The position numbers and the translations under genes were made by a program. 64,000 nucleotides of DNA from an uncultured Bacteroides sp. (GTDB lineage Bacteria > Bacteroidota > Bacteroidia > Bacteroidales > Bacteroidaceae), in contig CASEKR010000011.1 in assembly GCA_949288585.1 (NCBI GenBank), forward strand, positions 1-64,000, written 5' to 3'. Shown here piece by piece: positions 52,061 to 61,613 of the stretch. Below the pieces are notes generated by a model. The model was not told the origin of the DNA and did no database searches. It saw only the letters and a program-made list of their open reading frames with translations. Positions within the stretch are counted from its first letter, which is position 1. Each line of letters starts with the position of its first letter.

Positions 52061-54220
52061 ATGAACGTAAAGAAGTATTTTGCGGCGGCAGTAGCCGCCC
52101 TGCTGACCTGCGCGGCCCAAGCCGACGAAGGCATGTGGCTGCTCCAGTTGATAAAGCAGCAAAATTCCATCGAGATGATGAAGAAACAGGGTCTGAAGCT
52201 GGAGGCCGAAGACCTCTACAACCCCAACGGCGTATCGCTGAAAGACGCGGTGGGCATCTTCGGCGGAGGCTGTACCGGCGAAATCATTTCGCCCGAAGGC
52301 CTCATCCTGACCAACCACCACTGCGGATACGGCTCCATCCAGCAACACAGCAGCGTGGAGCACGACTACCTGACGGACGGCTTCTGGGCCATGAGCCGTG
52401 CGGAGGAATTGCCCACGCCGGGACTGAAATTCCGCTTCGTGCACCGCATCGTGGACATCACTGACTTGGTGAACCAGAAGGTAAAGGCCGGCGAAGTGGA
52501 CGAATACACCGCCATGACCTCGCCCTTCCTCCGCAAGTTAGCCCAGGAGGAACTGGAGAAGAGCGACCTGGCAGGCAAGCCGGGCATCGTCCCCCAAGCC
52601 CTGCCCTTCTATGCCGGCAACAAGTATTACCTCATCTATTATAAAGTATATAGCGACGTCCGCATGGTGGCCGCGCCTCCTTCGAGCGTGGGCAAGTTCG
52701 GCGGCGAGACGGACAACTGGATGTGGCCGCGCCACACGGGCGACTTCTCCATGTTCCGCATCTATGCCGACAAGAACGGCGAGCCTGCCGAGTATAGCAA
52801 AGATAACGTGCCCCTGAAGACGCCCAAGTTCCTGCCCATCTCCATCAAGGGACTGGATGAGGGCGACTATGCGATGATTATGGGATTCCCCGGCAGCACT
52901 GAACGCTACCTGACGCAGAGCGAGGTCCGCCAGATGATGACCGCCCAGAACCAAGCCATGATAGACATGCGCACCGTCTACTTGGACGTGCTGAAGAAAT
53001 ACATGGCACAAAGCGATAAAATCCGCATCCAGTATGCCAACAAGTTTGCAGGGAGTAGCAACTACTGGAAAAACTCCATCGGCATGAACAAAGCCATCGT
53101 AGACAACGACGTGCTGGGCACCAAGGCCGAACAAGAAAAAGCCTTCGCTGCCTTCGCCCAAGGGAAAGCCGAATACGAAGGCGTAGTAGGGAAAATCGAT
53201 GCCATCGTAGAAAAAGCCACGCCCCTCATGCGCCGCTACATGTACATCGCCGAAGGCCTGCACCGCACCATTGAGTTCGGCTGCCCGCCCGCCGTCATGG
53301 ACAAGATAAAGGAAGCGCTCGAAACCAAGAACGACTCCCTGCTGGAAGCCGGCAAGAAACAACTGGAAGAGGTGTATGACGACATCTACAACAAAGACTA
53401 CGACAAGGAAGTGGACCGCGCCGTGGCCTTGGCCATGCTGCCCGCCCTCTCCAATGCCCTGTCTGTGGAAGAACTGGGCGAACTGAACCAACTCATCCAG
53501 GAGAAATACAAAGGCGTGGCCGGAAACTTCGTACATGACATGTTCGACAACTCTATCCTCTCCAGCCGCGAGAACCTCGACAAGTTCCTCCGCAAGCCCA
53601 CCGTCAAGGCCATCGAGAAAGACCCTGCCACCCTTTACAGCCGTGCCAAACTGGCCTTGCTGAAAGATGCGGCCCAGAAACTGGATGACGCCACCGAAGG
53701 ACTTGACCTGCTGCACAAGGCATACATCCGGGGATTGTGCGAAATGAAACTGCCCGTTCCCTCCTACCCCGACGCCAACTTCACCATCCGCCTGACCTAT
53801 GGCAACGTGAAATCCTACAACCCGAAGGACGGCATACACTACAAATACTTCACCACCACCGACGGCATCCTGGAGAAGGAAGACCCCGAGAATCCCGAGT
53901 TCGTCGTGCCGGCCAAGCTGAAGGAACTCATCCAGAAGAAAGACTTCGGACGCTACGCCATGGCCGACGGCACCATGCCCGTCTGCTTCCTGACGACAAA
54001 CGACATCACGGGCGGAAACTCCGGCTCGCCCGTCATCGACGGTGAAGGACGGCTCATCGGCTGCGCCTTCGACGGCAACTGGGAATCATTGAGCGGAGAC
54101 ATCAATTTCGACAACAACCTGCAACGTTGCATCGCGCTGGATATCCGCTATATGCTGTTTATCCTCGAGAAACTGGGCGGCTGCAAGCACCTGATTGACG
54201 AAATGACCATCATCGAATAA
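52061..54220 (+). CDS. S46 dipeptidyl peptidase (DPP7/DPP11 family, DPP7-like)
   Basis: A 719-aa secreted/periplasmic serine peptidase releasing dipeptides from protein N-termini. The signal peptide is [21 protein letters not shown]. The catalytic triad is in TNHHCGY (H86), [16 protein letters not shown] (Asp) and [14 protein letters not shown] (S654). The residue 18 positions after the catalytic Ser is Gly (CAFDGNWE). By comparison with P. gingivalis DPP7 (Gly673) versus DPP11 (Arg673), this points to DPP7-like specificity for hydrophobic P1 residues. Confidence 0.93.
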   Translation: MNVKKYFAAAVAALLTCAAQADEGMWLLQLIKQQNSIEMMKKQGLKLEAEDLYNPNGVSLKDAVGIFGGGCTGEIISPEGLILTNHHCGYGSIQQHSSVEHDYLTDGFWAMSRAEELPTPGLKFRFVHRIVDITDLVNQKVKAGEVDEYTAMTSPFLRKLAQEELEKSDLAGKPGIVPQALPFYAGNKYYLIYYKVYSDVRMVAAPPSSVGKFGGETDNWMWPRHTGDFSMFRIYADKNGEPAEYSKDNVPLKTPKFLPISIKGLDEGDYAMIMGFPGSTERYLTQSEVRQMMTAQNQAMIDMRTVYLDVLKKYMAQSDKIRIQYANKFAGSSNYWKNSIGMNKAIVDNDVLGTKAEQEKAFAAFAQGKAEYEGVVGKIDAIVEKATPLMRRYMYIAEGLHRTIEFGCPPAVMDKIKEALETKNDSLLEAGKKQLEEVYDDIYNKDYDKEVDRAVALAMLPALSNALSVEELGELNQLIQEKYKGVAGNFVHDMFDNSILSSRENLDKFLRKPTVKAIEKDPATLYSRAKLALLKDAAQKLDDATEGLDLLHKAYIRGLCEMKLPVPSYPDANFTIRLTYGNVKSYNPKDGIHYKYFTTTDGILEKEDPENPEFVVPAKLKELIQKKDFGRYAMADGTMPVCFLTTNDITGGNSGSPVIDGEGRLIGCAFDGNWESLSGDINFDNNLQRCIALDIRYMLFILEKLGGCKHLIDEMTIIE

Positions 54221-54245
54221 AACCAATCGCTCCCCCTTACGACAA

Positions 54246-54295
54246 GGCGGGCGGTGCAAGGGAAAGGCCTTTCCCTGCACCGCCCGCCTCTTTTT
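54246..54295. terminator. Bidirectional rho-independent terminator
   Basis: A stem of about 20 bp, GGCGGGCGGTGCA(A)GGGAAAGG / CCTTTCCCTGCACCGCCCGCC, then TCTTTTT. It lies between the converging S46 and YeiH-family genes. Confidence 0.92.
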
Positions 54296-54311
54296 ATAAC
54301 GGCTTATTCCG

Positions 54312-55310
54312 TCAACCCATATAAATATATGCCAGCGTGGCCACGCTAATGACCACCCAAAGCAGCACGCCTTGCAGCAGAGGCTTGACGCCCACAGCCT
54401 TCAGCACGTCGCGCGAGAGGGAAGCGCCAATGAAAAAGAGGGTAATGGTCAGCATCTTGCGGGCAAAGTCGTTGATGAAGTTACCCACCTGGATGCCCGT
54501 CTCCGAGAGGCCCAGCACATAGGTATTGAACACCATGGCCAACACGAAGAAGAAGATGAACCAATGCATATACATCTTCTTGCCCTTGCTCTTGAAGATG
54601 AAAGACGTGGCAATGGCCAAGGGGATAATCCACAAGGCACGGGTCAGCTTGATGGTGGTGGCCACTTTCAAGGCTTCTTCGCCGTAGGCCGCGCCGGCTC
54701 CCACCACGGAACTGGTGTCGTGGATGGCAATGGCCGCCCACGTGCCAAACTCATGCTGCCCCATGCCCAACGCATGGCCGACAAGGGGGAAGACGAAGAG
54801 GGCGATGGCATTGAGGATGAAAATAGTGCCCAAGGCCACGGACATTTCCTCGTCCTTGGCTTTCAGCACAGGTCCCACAGCGGCTATGGCGCTTCCCCCG
54901 CAGATGGCCGTGCCGGAAGAGATGAGGTACGAAGTGTTACGGTCCACCTTCAGGCACTTGCGACCGATGAACCAACCGATAAGCAAGGTGCCTATGACAG
55001 AAAGAATGGTGAACTCCATGCCTTCCTTGCCCGAAGCCAACGAGGCGTGCAAGTTCATGCCGAAGCCCAAGCCCACTACGGAATATTGCAGGAGATACTT
55101 GGACATCTTCTTATTGAACTTGGGATGCGCCTGGCCACATGCCAAAGCAAATGCCAAGCCCAGGAAGAGAGCCACAGGCGGAGTGACCCACGAAACAAAG
55201 GGTGAAACACCAGGTACATAGTCCAACATGAGGCACACGAAGAGGACAGCCAGGATGGAGGCATAGATGGGCTTCCGCCTGGCCTGTAAGAAACTTTGGT
55301 TTACAGTCAT
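54312..55310 (-). CDS. YeiH/PSE-family putative sulfate exporter
   Basis: A 332-aa membrane protein of the UPF0324/YeiH type, with about nine or ten helices. SSGTAICGGSAIAAVGPVL, IAIHDTSSVVGAGAAYGEEAL, KLTRALWIIPLAI and LFFIGASLSRDVLKAVG are family signatures. The substrate is inferred; some members are linked to sulfate or taurine metabolism. A TATCTTTG promoter lies 44 bp upstream. Confidence 0.88.
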   Translation of the reverse strand: MTVNQSFLQARRKPIYASILAVLFVCLMLDYVPGVSPFVSWVTPPVALFLGLAFALACGQAHPKFNKKMSKYLLQYSVVGLGFGMNLHASLASGKEGMEFTILSVIGTLLIGWFIGRKCLKVDRNTSYLISSGTAICGGSAIAAVGPVLKAKDEEMSVALGTIFILNAIALFVFPLVGHALGMGQHEFGTWAAIAIHDTSSVVGAGAAYGEEALKVATTIKLTRALWIIPLAIATSFIFKSKGKKMYMHWFIFFFVLAMVFNTYVLGLSETGIQVGNFINDFARKMLTITLFFIGASLSRDVLKAVGVKPLLQGVLLWVVISVATLAYIYMG

Positions 55311-55353
55311 TGAATAATGGTTTAAATTAGCGATGGTAACTCGTTCGAGGGCG

Positions 55354-55361
55354 CAAAGATA
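55354..55361 (-). promoter_or_regulatory. -7 promoter element for the YeiH-family gene
   Basis: The minus strand reads TATCTTTG, fitting TAnnTTTG, giving a leader of about 40 nt. Confidence 0.6.
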
Positions 55362-55378
55362 CAGCTATTCGGCGGGAT

Positions 55379-55978
55379 TTACAAATCTTCCGGCGACACG
55401 CCCCAAATATGCAGCAAGGAGTAAGTAGCCAAATCAGTGTGGCATTGCAGGTGCTCTTCCGGCTCTTCCATCAAGAAACAGAGTGCCTTATCCGCCTCCT
55501 CACAATCCTTTTCCTCGCAAAAGTCGTGCAAGGTTTTAGCCAACTCCGGCCCGTAATCGCGGAAACGGGGCACGAGCAACAGACGCTTCACCTCGCTGGC
55601 ATCGAGAGCCAATTGCACCAACTCACTGAACAAAGCCGCCCGAGACACCATTCCCGCCGAGGGCACCACGGAAAAAGACAACTCACCCACAGAGGTCAGG
55701 CAAGCATTCCCGTCCAATTCTCCCATGTCACCAGGCACGCACCCTTTCAGTTCATGCTCCCCTTCGTCGCCCACCAACAGGATTTGCATGTTATTTTCCT
55801 CTCCGCGCAAGCCCCCGTCCAATCCCAGGCAAATGAACCAGTCTACCAAGTTCGTATCAGGCAATTCGCGTCCCAGCCGCTCGCTTAAGAAACGTTTGAG
55901 GCCGCAGACAGTCTCAGTGATAAACGTCACATCCAGCAAGAGGACGTTCGGCGCAAATTCTATGTGATTCTTCTCCAT
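55379..55978 (-). CDS. Conserved-looking hypothetical acidic protein (199 aa)
   Basis: Not recognised with confidence; possibly the Bacteroidaceae family DUF6621. It is soluble and strongly acidic, with many Glu/Asp in EEPEEHLQCHTDL and EEKDCEEADKAL, and with a beta-rich N-terminus (HIEFAPNVLLLDVTFITETVCGLKRFL). No catalytic motif is evident. It lies 62 bp after the stop of the upstream chromate-type gene on the same strand, so it may be transcribed with it. Confidence 0.6.
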   Translation of the reverse strand: MEKNHIEFAPNVLLLDVTFITETVCGLKRFLSERLGRELPDTNLVDWFICLGLDGGLRGEENNMQILLVGDEGEHELKGCVPGDMGELDGNACLTSVGELSFSVVPSAGMVSRAALFSELVQLALDASEVKRLLLVPRFRDYGPELAKTLHDFCEEKDCEEADKALCFLMEEPEEHLQCHTDLATYSLLHIWGVSPEDL

Positions 55979-56039
55979 ACGATATAATTGAATTTTACAT
56001 TATTGGTTTCCAGTATTTATAAAAGTCACGAGGCAATAC

Positions 56040-56612
56040 TCAATACAACAATACCCCTACTGCCCCGCACAGGATAATCATCAAAATAGGATTGACCTTG
56101 TATCGCCTTGTCCCCACAAAGGCCGCAAGGAAGATAAGGCAACTGATGACAAACGAGCGGGTGTCTTCCGTGGGCGAACCGAAGTTCTCCGCATTCATCA
56201 ACACCAAGGCCGCCGATGCCAGCAAACCCACCACTGCCGGCCGCAAGCCGCTGAAGACGGATTCCACCACCGGATGTTTCTGGTATTTCAAGAAAAAGCG
56301 GCTGATGGTGAGCATCAGGATGAACGAAGGCAACACCACGGCAAACGTGGCCAATGCCGAACCAAACACGCCCCACCCCATGCCATAGCCGGCGTTGACA
56401 ATGGCGTCATAGCCCACATAAGTGGCAGAATTAATGCCGATAGGGCCGGGAGTCATCTGGCTGATGGCCACAATGTCCGTAAACTCCTGCGGAGAAAGCC
56501 ATTCGTGGCGCGTCACCACCTCGCCCTGAATCATCGAGAGCATGGCATAGCCCCCGCCGAAACCGAAAAGGCCAATCTTGAAGAAGGTGTAGAAGAGTTG
56601 AAGGAAAATCAT
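56040..56612 (-). CDS. Chromate-transporter-family protein, short form (copy 1)
   Basis: A 190-aa half-size CHR protein. It opens FLQLFYTFFKIGLFGFGGGYAMLSMIQGEVV, with the family motif FGGGYAM, then MTPGPIGINSATYVGY and about five or six helices. Short CHR proteins are usually encoded as pairs that form one transporter. The partner is the 177-aa gene upstream at 56841, separated by a family B repeat. Chromate export is the family name; the true substrate is not shown. Confidence 0.85.
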   Translation of the reverse strand: MIFLQLFYTFFKIGLFGFGGGYAMLSMIQGEVVTRHEWLSPQEFTDIVAISQMTPGPIGINSATYVGYDAIVNAGYGMGWGVFGSALATFAVVLPSFILMLTISRFFLKYQKHPVVESVFSGLRPAVVGLLASAALVLMNAENFGSPTEDTRSFVISCLIFLAAFVGTRRYKVNPILMIILCGAVGVLLY

Positions 56613-56624
56613 AGATTTAAATGA

Positions 56625-56840
56625 TAATTTATATGCGCGCTTTGCGCGCAGTAGTTAAAGAAGTTAGAAGAAGTTATCGCCCGCCAAGGCGGACTCAGAA
56701 GTTAAAGCCAATAGTTGGTCCGGCGATTGGTATGTATGCCATACACAAGGTATTGGCTTTAACTTCTAATGGAGCGAAGCGAAGTGATAACTTCTCTAAC
56801 TCCTTTAACTTCTCCTGCGGGGCATCGCCCCGCTAAATTC
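56625..56840. repeat. Dispersed hairpin repeat family B, copy 3 (between the two chromate-type genes)
   Basis: ATAATTTATATGCGCGC start and AAATTCCTATTT end, as in copy 2, with an extra internal insert (TATGTATGCCATACACAAGG) in the loop. Its right end again overlaps the upstream gene's final Lys codon and TAG stop. Confidence 0.85.
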
Positions 56841-57374
56841 CTATTTACAACATTTACCATAAATGAATCCACCCACGCCCGCCGCAATGATGATCCAGAT
56901 GGGCGAGAAGCCCAGCAACCAAATGAGCAAGGCGGACACGACAGGAATCCACACGTTGTATTTGGTAATCTTCGCAGACTTGGCCATACTGAACGTGGGC
57001 GCGGCAATCAGTGCCACCACCGCCGGACGGATGCCCTTGAAGATGCGCTCCACCACGGCATTGTCCTTGAAGTTGTGGAAGAACAAGGCGATGGCCAAGA
57101 TGATGAGAAACGAAGGAAGCACCGTGCCCAAAGCCGTAACAATGCTTCCAAGCACCCCTTTCAGACGATAACCGATGAAGATGGAAATATTCACCGCCAA
57201 GATGCCGGGCGAGGATTGGGCTATGGCCAGCAAATCGATAAAGTCTTCCTTGGCCAACCACCCGCGCTTGGTGACGATTTCGTCCTCAATCAGCGGCACC
57301 ATGGCATAACCTCCACCGATGGTGAAGGCACCGATTTTGAAGAAAATGGAGAAAGCTTGAAGATACAGATTCAT
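56841..57374 (-). CDS. Chromate-transporter-family protein, short form (copy 2)
   Basis: A 177-aa CHR half protein. It starts MNLYLQAFSIFFKIGAFTIGGGYAMVPLIEDEIV with the GGGYAM motif, then SSPGILAVNISIFIGYR and about five helices. It pairs with the downstream copy at 56040. The last Lys and stop codon come from the family B repeat sequence. It follows purL after 65 bp and may lie on the same transcript. Confidence 0.85.
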   Translation of the reverse strand: MNLYLQAFSIFFKIGAFTIGGGYAMVPLIEDEIVTKRGWLAKEDFIDLLAIAQSSPGILAVNISIFIGYRLKGVLGSIVTALGTVLPSFLIILAIALFFHNFKDNAVVERIFKGIRPAVVALIAAPTFSMAKSAKITKYNVWIPVVSALLIWLLGFSPIWIIIAAGVGGFIYGKCCK

Positions 57375-57439
57375 ACATTATTTCAAAAAAGCAGAGACGC
57401 GGCGTGCCGCGTCTCCTAATTTTATAAAGCGAGCTTTCA

Positions 57440-60400
57440 TCACTTAGTTCCGAGCTTCTCTTCCACCCACTTGCGAGCATTGACAAAGGCTTCTATCCAT
57501 GGGGTTACCTGGTCTGTGTGCAGGCGTCCGGCAGAATAATAAGCATTTTGCCACGGGAAAATGGCACGCTCCAAGTGGGGCATGATGGCCAAGTGGCGTC
57601 CGTCGGCACTGGCCACAGCGGCTGCGGAATAATCCGAGCCATTGGGATTGCCTGGATATTCGTCGTAAGTGTACTTGGCCACGATGTTGTAATGATCCTC
57701 ATCGTAAGGCAATGAGAACTTGCCTTCGCCGTGAGCCACCCAAATGCCCAGCTTGCTGCCGCTCAACGAGCCGAACATCACGCTGCGATTGGTAGGAATG
57801 GTGACATCCAGGAAACGGCTCTCGAACTTGTGCGAATCATTGTGCAACATACGGATGCGCTTCTCGTCTTCAGGAGCAATGAGGTTCAGCTCCATCATCA
57901 GTTGGCAACCGTTGCACACGCCCAATGACAAAGTATCTTCGCGGGCATAATATCTATCCAGCGTCTCCTTGGCCTTGGGATTGAAGAGGAAAGCACCTGC
58001 CCATCCCTTGGCGGAACCAAGCACGTCGGAGTTGGAAAAACCGCCACAGAAGACTATCATATTTACATCGTCCAGCATCTCGCGTCCACTTACCAAGTCG
58101 GTCATGGTGACATCTTTCACATCGAAACCTGCAAGGTAAAGGGAATAGGCCATCTCACGTTCGCCATTGGTGCCTTTCTCGCGGATGATGGCGGCACGGA
58201 TGCCAGTGGGTGTGCGACGTTCAGGAGTGATGCCGTATTGGGAGAGCTTGCCTGTGAAACCGGGCAAGAAAGCCAACTCCACCGGTTGCATCTTGTAGTT
58301 CTCGTAACGCTTCTTGGCGCAGCCGTTCATGGATTGGCGGCGATCCAAGAGGTAAGAAGTAGAATACCAGATGTCGCGCAGATAATCAATGCCAAACTGA
58401 TAGGTAGCACCGTCTTTCTCTACAAGGATATGACGCTCATCGGTCGGCTTACCCAGTTTTACGAAACCCACGCCTGCATCTTCCAATATCTTCTTCACCT
58501 GATCCTTGTGTTTGTTGGCCACTTGGATTACTACGCCCGGATTCTCGGCAAAGAGTATCTTGATGAGGTCGTCTTCCTTTATTTTATTGAGGCTGATTTC
58601 CATGCCTCCTTCCACGTTGGAGAAACACATTTCCAGCAAGGTGGTGATAAGACCTCCGGCGGAGATGTCGTGACCAGCAAGGATAAGTCCCTTGTTTATA
58701 AGCTCCTGCACAGCCAAGAAGGCATCGCGGAAGTATTCGGGATGCTGCACCATAGGCACGTCGCTACCCACCTTGCCCAACGATTGGGCAAAAGCGGAGC
58801 CACCCAGCTTCAAGGTATCGAAACTGAAATCGATGTGGTAAATCGTAGTGTGCGGGTCGTTGACGAGGACGGGGGAAACGACTTTCTTCACATCGCTCAC
58901 CTCGCCACCGGCGGATACGATGACCGTACCCGGAGAGATAACCTTGCTCCCGTCGGGATATTTCTGCGTCATGGACAGGGAGTCTTTGCCCGTGGGCACA
59001 TTGACGCGCAGGGCGCAACAGAAGTCGCTCAAGGCTTGCACGGCAGTATAGAGACGGGCATCCTCACCCTCCTGCGAGCGGCAAGGCCACATCCAGTTGG
59101 CAGAAAGAGAGACGCTATCCAAGCCGTCGGCCAAAGGCGCCCAAACAAGGTTGGTAAGAGCCTCGGCCACGGAGAGCACGGAGCCTGCCTCAGGACTTGC
59201 CAAAGCAGCCTGCGGAGCATGGCCCAAAGCAGTGGCAATACCTTTCTCGCCCCGATAGTCAAGAGCCACCACGCCGCAATCGCTCAAAGGCAACTGAAGT
59301 TCGCCCACACATTGCTGACGGGCAATCTTACCCGTAACGGAGCGGTCGACTTTGTTGGTCAACCAATCCTTACATGCCACTGCTTCCAGTTGGAGCATAT
59401 TGGCCAAGTATTCATTCAGTTTGCAAATTTCATAATGAGGCATTTCGTAGTGGTGCTCCACGGTCTTGTCCACCATGTAGGTCTTGGGCGAAGAACCGAA
59501 CATCTGGCTCACGGCCAAGTCGAAGGGGCGCACGCCATCAGCTTGTTGGAAAGCAAAACGGTGGTCGCCGGTGGTTTCACCTACCACATACATCGGAGCA
59601 CGTTCGCGCTCGGCAATCTTCGCCACGTGTTCAATGGCTTCTTCCTTAATCAAGAGGCCCATGCGTTCTTGGCTCTCGTTGGCGATGATTTCCTTGGCGG
59701 AAAGCGTCTTGTCGCCAATGGGGAGCTTGCTCATATCAATAAGACCGCCACATTCCTCCACCAATTCAGAGAGGCAATTGACATGTCCGGCAGAACCGTG
59801 GTCGTGAATGGAAACAACAGGATTAACGTCTTCTTCGCAAAGGGCACGCACCACATTGTAGGCACGTTTCTGCATTTCGGCGTTGGCGCGCTGCACAGCG
59901 TTCAACTCGATGCCGCTGCTATAACGTCCGGTGTCCACGGAGGATACAGAGCCGCCGCCCAAACCGATGCGGTAGTTGTCGCCGCCCATCACCACGATTT
60001 TGTTTCCGGCTTCGGGGTGCCCCTTTTGGCAATCGCGCTCAGTACCGTAACCCACGCCTCCTGCCAGCATGATGACCTTGTCGTAGCCATACTCTGCATC
60101 TTCCGGCGACTCCCGATGTTCGAAAGTAAGGACAGAGCCGCAGATGAGAGGTTGTCCGAATTTGTTGCCAAAATCGCTGGCGCCGTTGGACGCTTTGATA
60201 AGGATTTGTTCAGGCGTTTGGTAGAGCCATTTGCGGACAGGCAAGATTTCTTCCCAAGGACGGCCTTCCTCGGAGCGGGGATAAGAAGTCATATAGACGG
60301 CAGTGCCGGCAATGGGCCACGAACCTTTGCCGCCGCCCATACGGTCGCGGATTTCGCCACCCGTACCCGTCGAAGCGCCGTTGAACGGCTCCACGGTGGT

Positions 60401-61156
60401 GGGGAAGTTATGTGTTTCCGCTTTGAGGGAAATGACGCTCTTGATGTCCTTCACTTGGAAATAATCGGGCTTGGAGTGATCCGCCGGGGCGAATTGCTCA
60501 ATGACCGGTCCCTCGGCAAAGGCCACGTTGTCCTTGTAAGCGGATATGATTTTGTTAGGATTCTCTTTAGTGGTTTTTTTAATCATCTGGAAGAGAGAAG
60601 ATTCTTTCTCCTCGCCATCGATGATGAAGGTGCCGCCGAATATCTTGTGGCGGCAATGCTCGGAGTTAATCTGTGCAAAGCCGAAGACTTCGCTGTCAGT
60701 GAGCGGACGCCCCAAATCCTTCTCCACCTTCTTCAGGTAGTCGATTTCTTCGGGACTAAGCGCCAAGCCTTCCTGTTCGTTATACGCCTCCAAATCTTCG
60801 ATGTGGCGGATAGGCTCCGGTTGGCGGTTGGTGGTGAAGACATTCTGATCCAAGCCATTATACATGCGTTGCAGCATGGGGTCGTATTCGGCGTACTCGT
60901 TCTCGACGGGAAAGTATTCCTCAATGCGGCCAATGCCCGCAAGCCCCATGTTTTGGGTGATTTCCACCGCGTTGGTACTCCACGGAGTAATCATTTCGCG
61001 CCGGGGACCCACGAAGTATCCTCCGAGGCCCTCCCCGGTTTCGGGAACGGCATTTCCAAAAAGCCAGCAGAGTTTCCCGCTCTCTGCGGAGTCGGGCGTG
61101 TGGTCACACTCCACGGCAATCACACTCTTAGACGGGGTTCTGAAAAAGATAATCAT
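57440..61156 (-). CDS. purL: Phosphoribosylformylglycinamidine synthase (large single-chain PurL)
   Basis: Converts FGAR to FGAM in purine synthesis using glutamine and ATP. It is a 1,238-aa single polypeptide with the synthetase in the first ~950 residues (NSEHCRHKIFGG, KAETHNFPTTVEPFNGASTGTGGEIRD, SIHDHGSAGHVNCLSEL, NVPTGKDSLSM). A C-terminal glutamine amidotransferase has nucleophile Cys in LGVCNGCQLMMEL and WVAHGEGKF. The ATG at 61156 (MIIFFRTPSKSVIAVECDHT) matches the family start. Promoter TACCTTTG lies 72 bp upstream. Confidence 0.97.
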   Translation of the reverse strand: MIIFFRTPSKSVIAVECDHTPDSAESGKLCWLFGNAVPETGEGLGGYFVGPRREMITPWSTNAVEITQNMGLAGIGRIEEYFPVENEYAEYDPMLQRMYNGLDQNVFTTNRQPEPIRHIEDLEAYNEQEGLALSPEEIDYLKKVEKDLGRPLTDSEVFGFAQINSEHCRHKIFGGTFIIDGEEKESSLFQMIKKTTKENPNKIISAYKDNVAFAEGPVIEQFAPADHSKPDYFQVKDIKSVISLKAETHNFPTTVEPFNGASTGTGGEIRDRMGGGKGSWPIAGTAVYMTSYPRSEEGRPWEEILPVRKWLYQTPEQILIKASNGASDFGNKFGQPLICGSVLTFEHRESPEDAEYGYDKVIMLAGGVGYGTERDCQKGHPEAGNKIVVMGGDNYRIGLGGGSVSSVDTGRYSSGIELNAVQRANAEMQKRAYNVVRALCEEDVNPVVSIHDHGSAGHVNCLSELVEECGGLIDMSKLPIGDKTLSAKEIIANESQERMGLLIKEEAIEHVAKIAERERAPMYVVGETTGDHRFAFQQADGVRPFDLAVSQMFGSSPKTYMVDKTVEHHYEMPHYEICKLNEYLANMLQLEAVACKDWLTNKVDRSVTGKIARQQCVGELQLPLSDCGVVALDYRGEKGIATALGHAPQAALASPEAGSVLSVAEALTNLVWAPLADGLDSVSLSANWMWPCRSQEGEDARLYTAVQALSDFCCALRVNVPTGKDSLSMTQKYPDGSKVISPGTVIVSAGGEVSDVKKVVSPVLVNDPHTTIYHIDFSFDTLKLGGSAFAQSLGKVGSDVPMVQHPEYFRDAFLAVQELINKGLILAGHDISAGGLITTLLEMCFSNVEGGMEISLNKIKEDDLIKILFAENPGVVIQVANKHKDQVKKILEDAGVGFVKLGKPTDERHILVEKDGATYQFGIDYLRDIWYSTSYLLDRRQSMNGCAKKRYENYKMQPVELAFLPGFTGKLSQYGITPERRTPTGIRAAIIREKGTNGEREMAYSLYLAGFDVKDVTMTDLVSGREMLDDVNMIVFCGGFSNSDVLGSAKGWAGAFLFNPKAKETLDRYYAREDTLSLGVCNGCQLMMELNLIAPEDEKRIRMLHNDSHKFESRFLDVTIPTNRSVMFGSLSGSKLGIWVAHGEGKFSLPYDEDHYNIVAKYTYDEYPGNPNGSDYSAAAVASADGRHLAIMPHLERAIFPWQNAYYSAGRLHTDQVTPWIEAFVNARKWVEEKLGTK

Positions 61157-61227
61157 TTCTTTTATAGAATTTATAAATTTGTTGTTGTACATGCATGTGT
61201 CGGGCGACTGACCCATCAAACTTGAGG

Positions 61228-61235
61228 CAAAGGTA
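61228..61235 (-). promoter_or_regulatory. -7 promoter element for purL
   Basis: The minus strand reads TACCTTTG, fitting TAnnTTTG. It lies in the 457-bp divergent gap (61157-61613), which also holds array 6 and the GHL10 promoter. Confidence 0.65.
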
Positions 61236-61321
61236 CGAAGAAAATCTGAATCCGCCTAAAGGCCTTCCTAAAATCAGTGTGAATGTCCAGACTATTTACC
61301 GCGTCTTTTTTTCCTTAACCG

Positions 61322-61430
61322 TTTCCGCAAAAACACTTAAATATTTCCGTCAAAACACTTAAGTATTTTCGGAGCTTTACTTAAGTATTCCGAAGAAAAT
61401 ACCTAAGCATTTCTATGAAATATGTAATAA
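61322..61430. repeat. 22-bp-period tandem array 6 (purL-GHL10 divergent gap)
   Basis: The CTTAA core recurs at 61336, 61358, 61380 and 61402 (CCTAA), exactly 22 bp apart, with a degenerate unit near 61424. The units approach the dyad AAATACTTAAGTATTT. It is AT-rich, unlike arrays 1-5. Confidence 0.88.
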
Positions 61431-61524
61431 ATTAATTTCCAATATCTTACAACGTGAAGTTTTATAAGAAAACCACAATTTCCACCATCCTCCGTTTTTC
61501 AGGTGTCATGATTTTTCATAAGGA

Positions 61525-61556
61525 TTTGGAGAAGCCGTTTCTTCTGCTTACCTTTG
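61525..61556 (+). promoter_or_regulatory. Promoter of the GHL10 gene (-33 and -7 elements)
   Basis: TTTG at 61525-61528 and TACCTTTG at 61549-61556 with 20 bp between them: the best full match to the Bacteroides TTTG-N19/20-TAnnTTTG promoter in the window. It is 58 bp upstream of the ATG. Confidence 0.75.
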
Positions 61557-61613
61557 CAAAGGAATCAATTCTATATTTAAATTATAGGCAACTATTTTTT
61601 ACGAAAGGACTAC

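Noticed and set aside
52538-53839. A 433-codon minus-strand open frame within the S46 peptidase
   Set aside because: Antisense shadow; the peptidase on the plus strand has its full catalytic triad.
58238-61225. A 995-codon open frame on the plus strand across purL
   Set aside because: Antisense to an intact PurL with all catalytic motifs; the translation has no recognisable domain.
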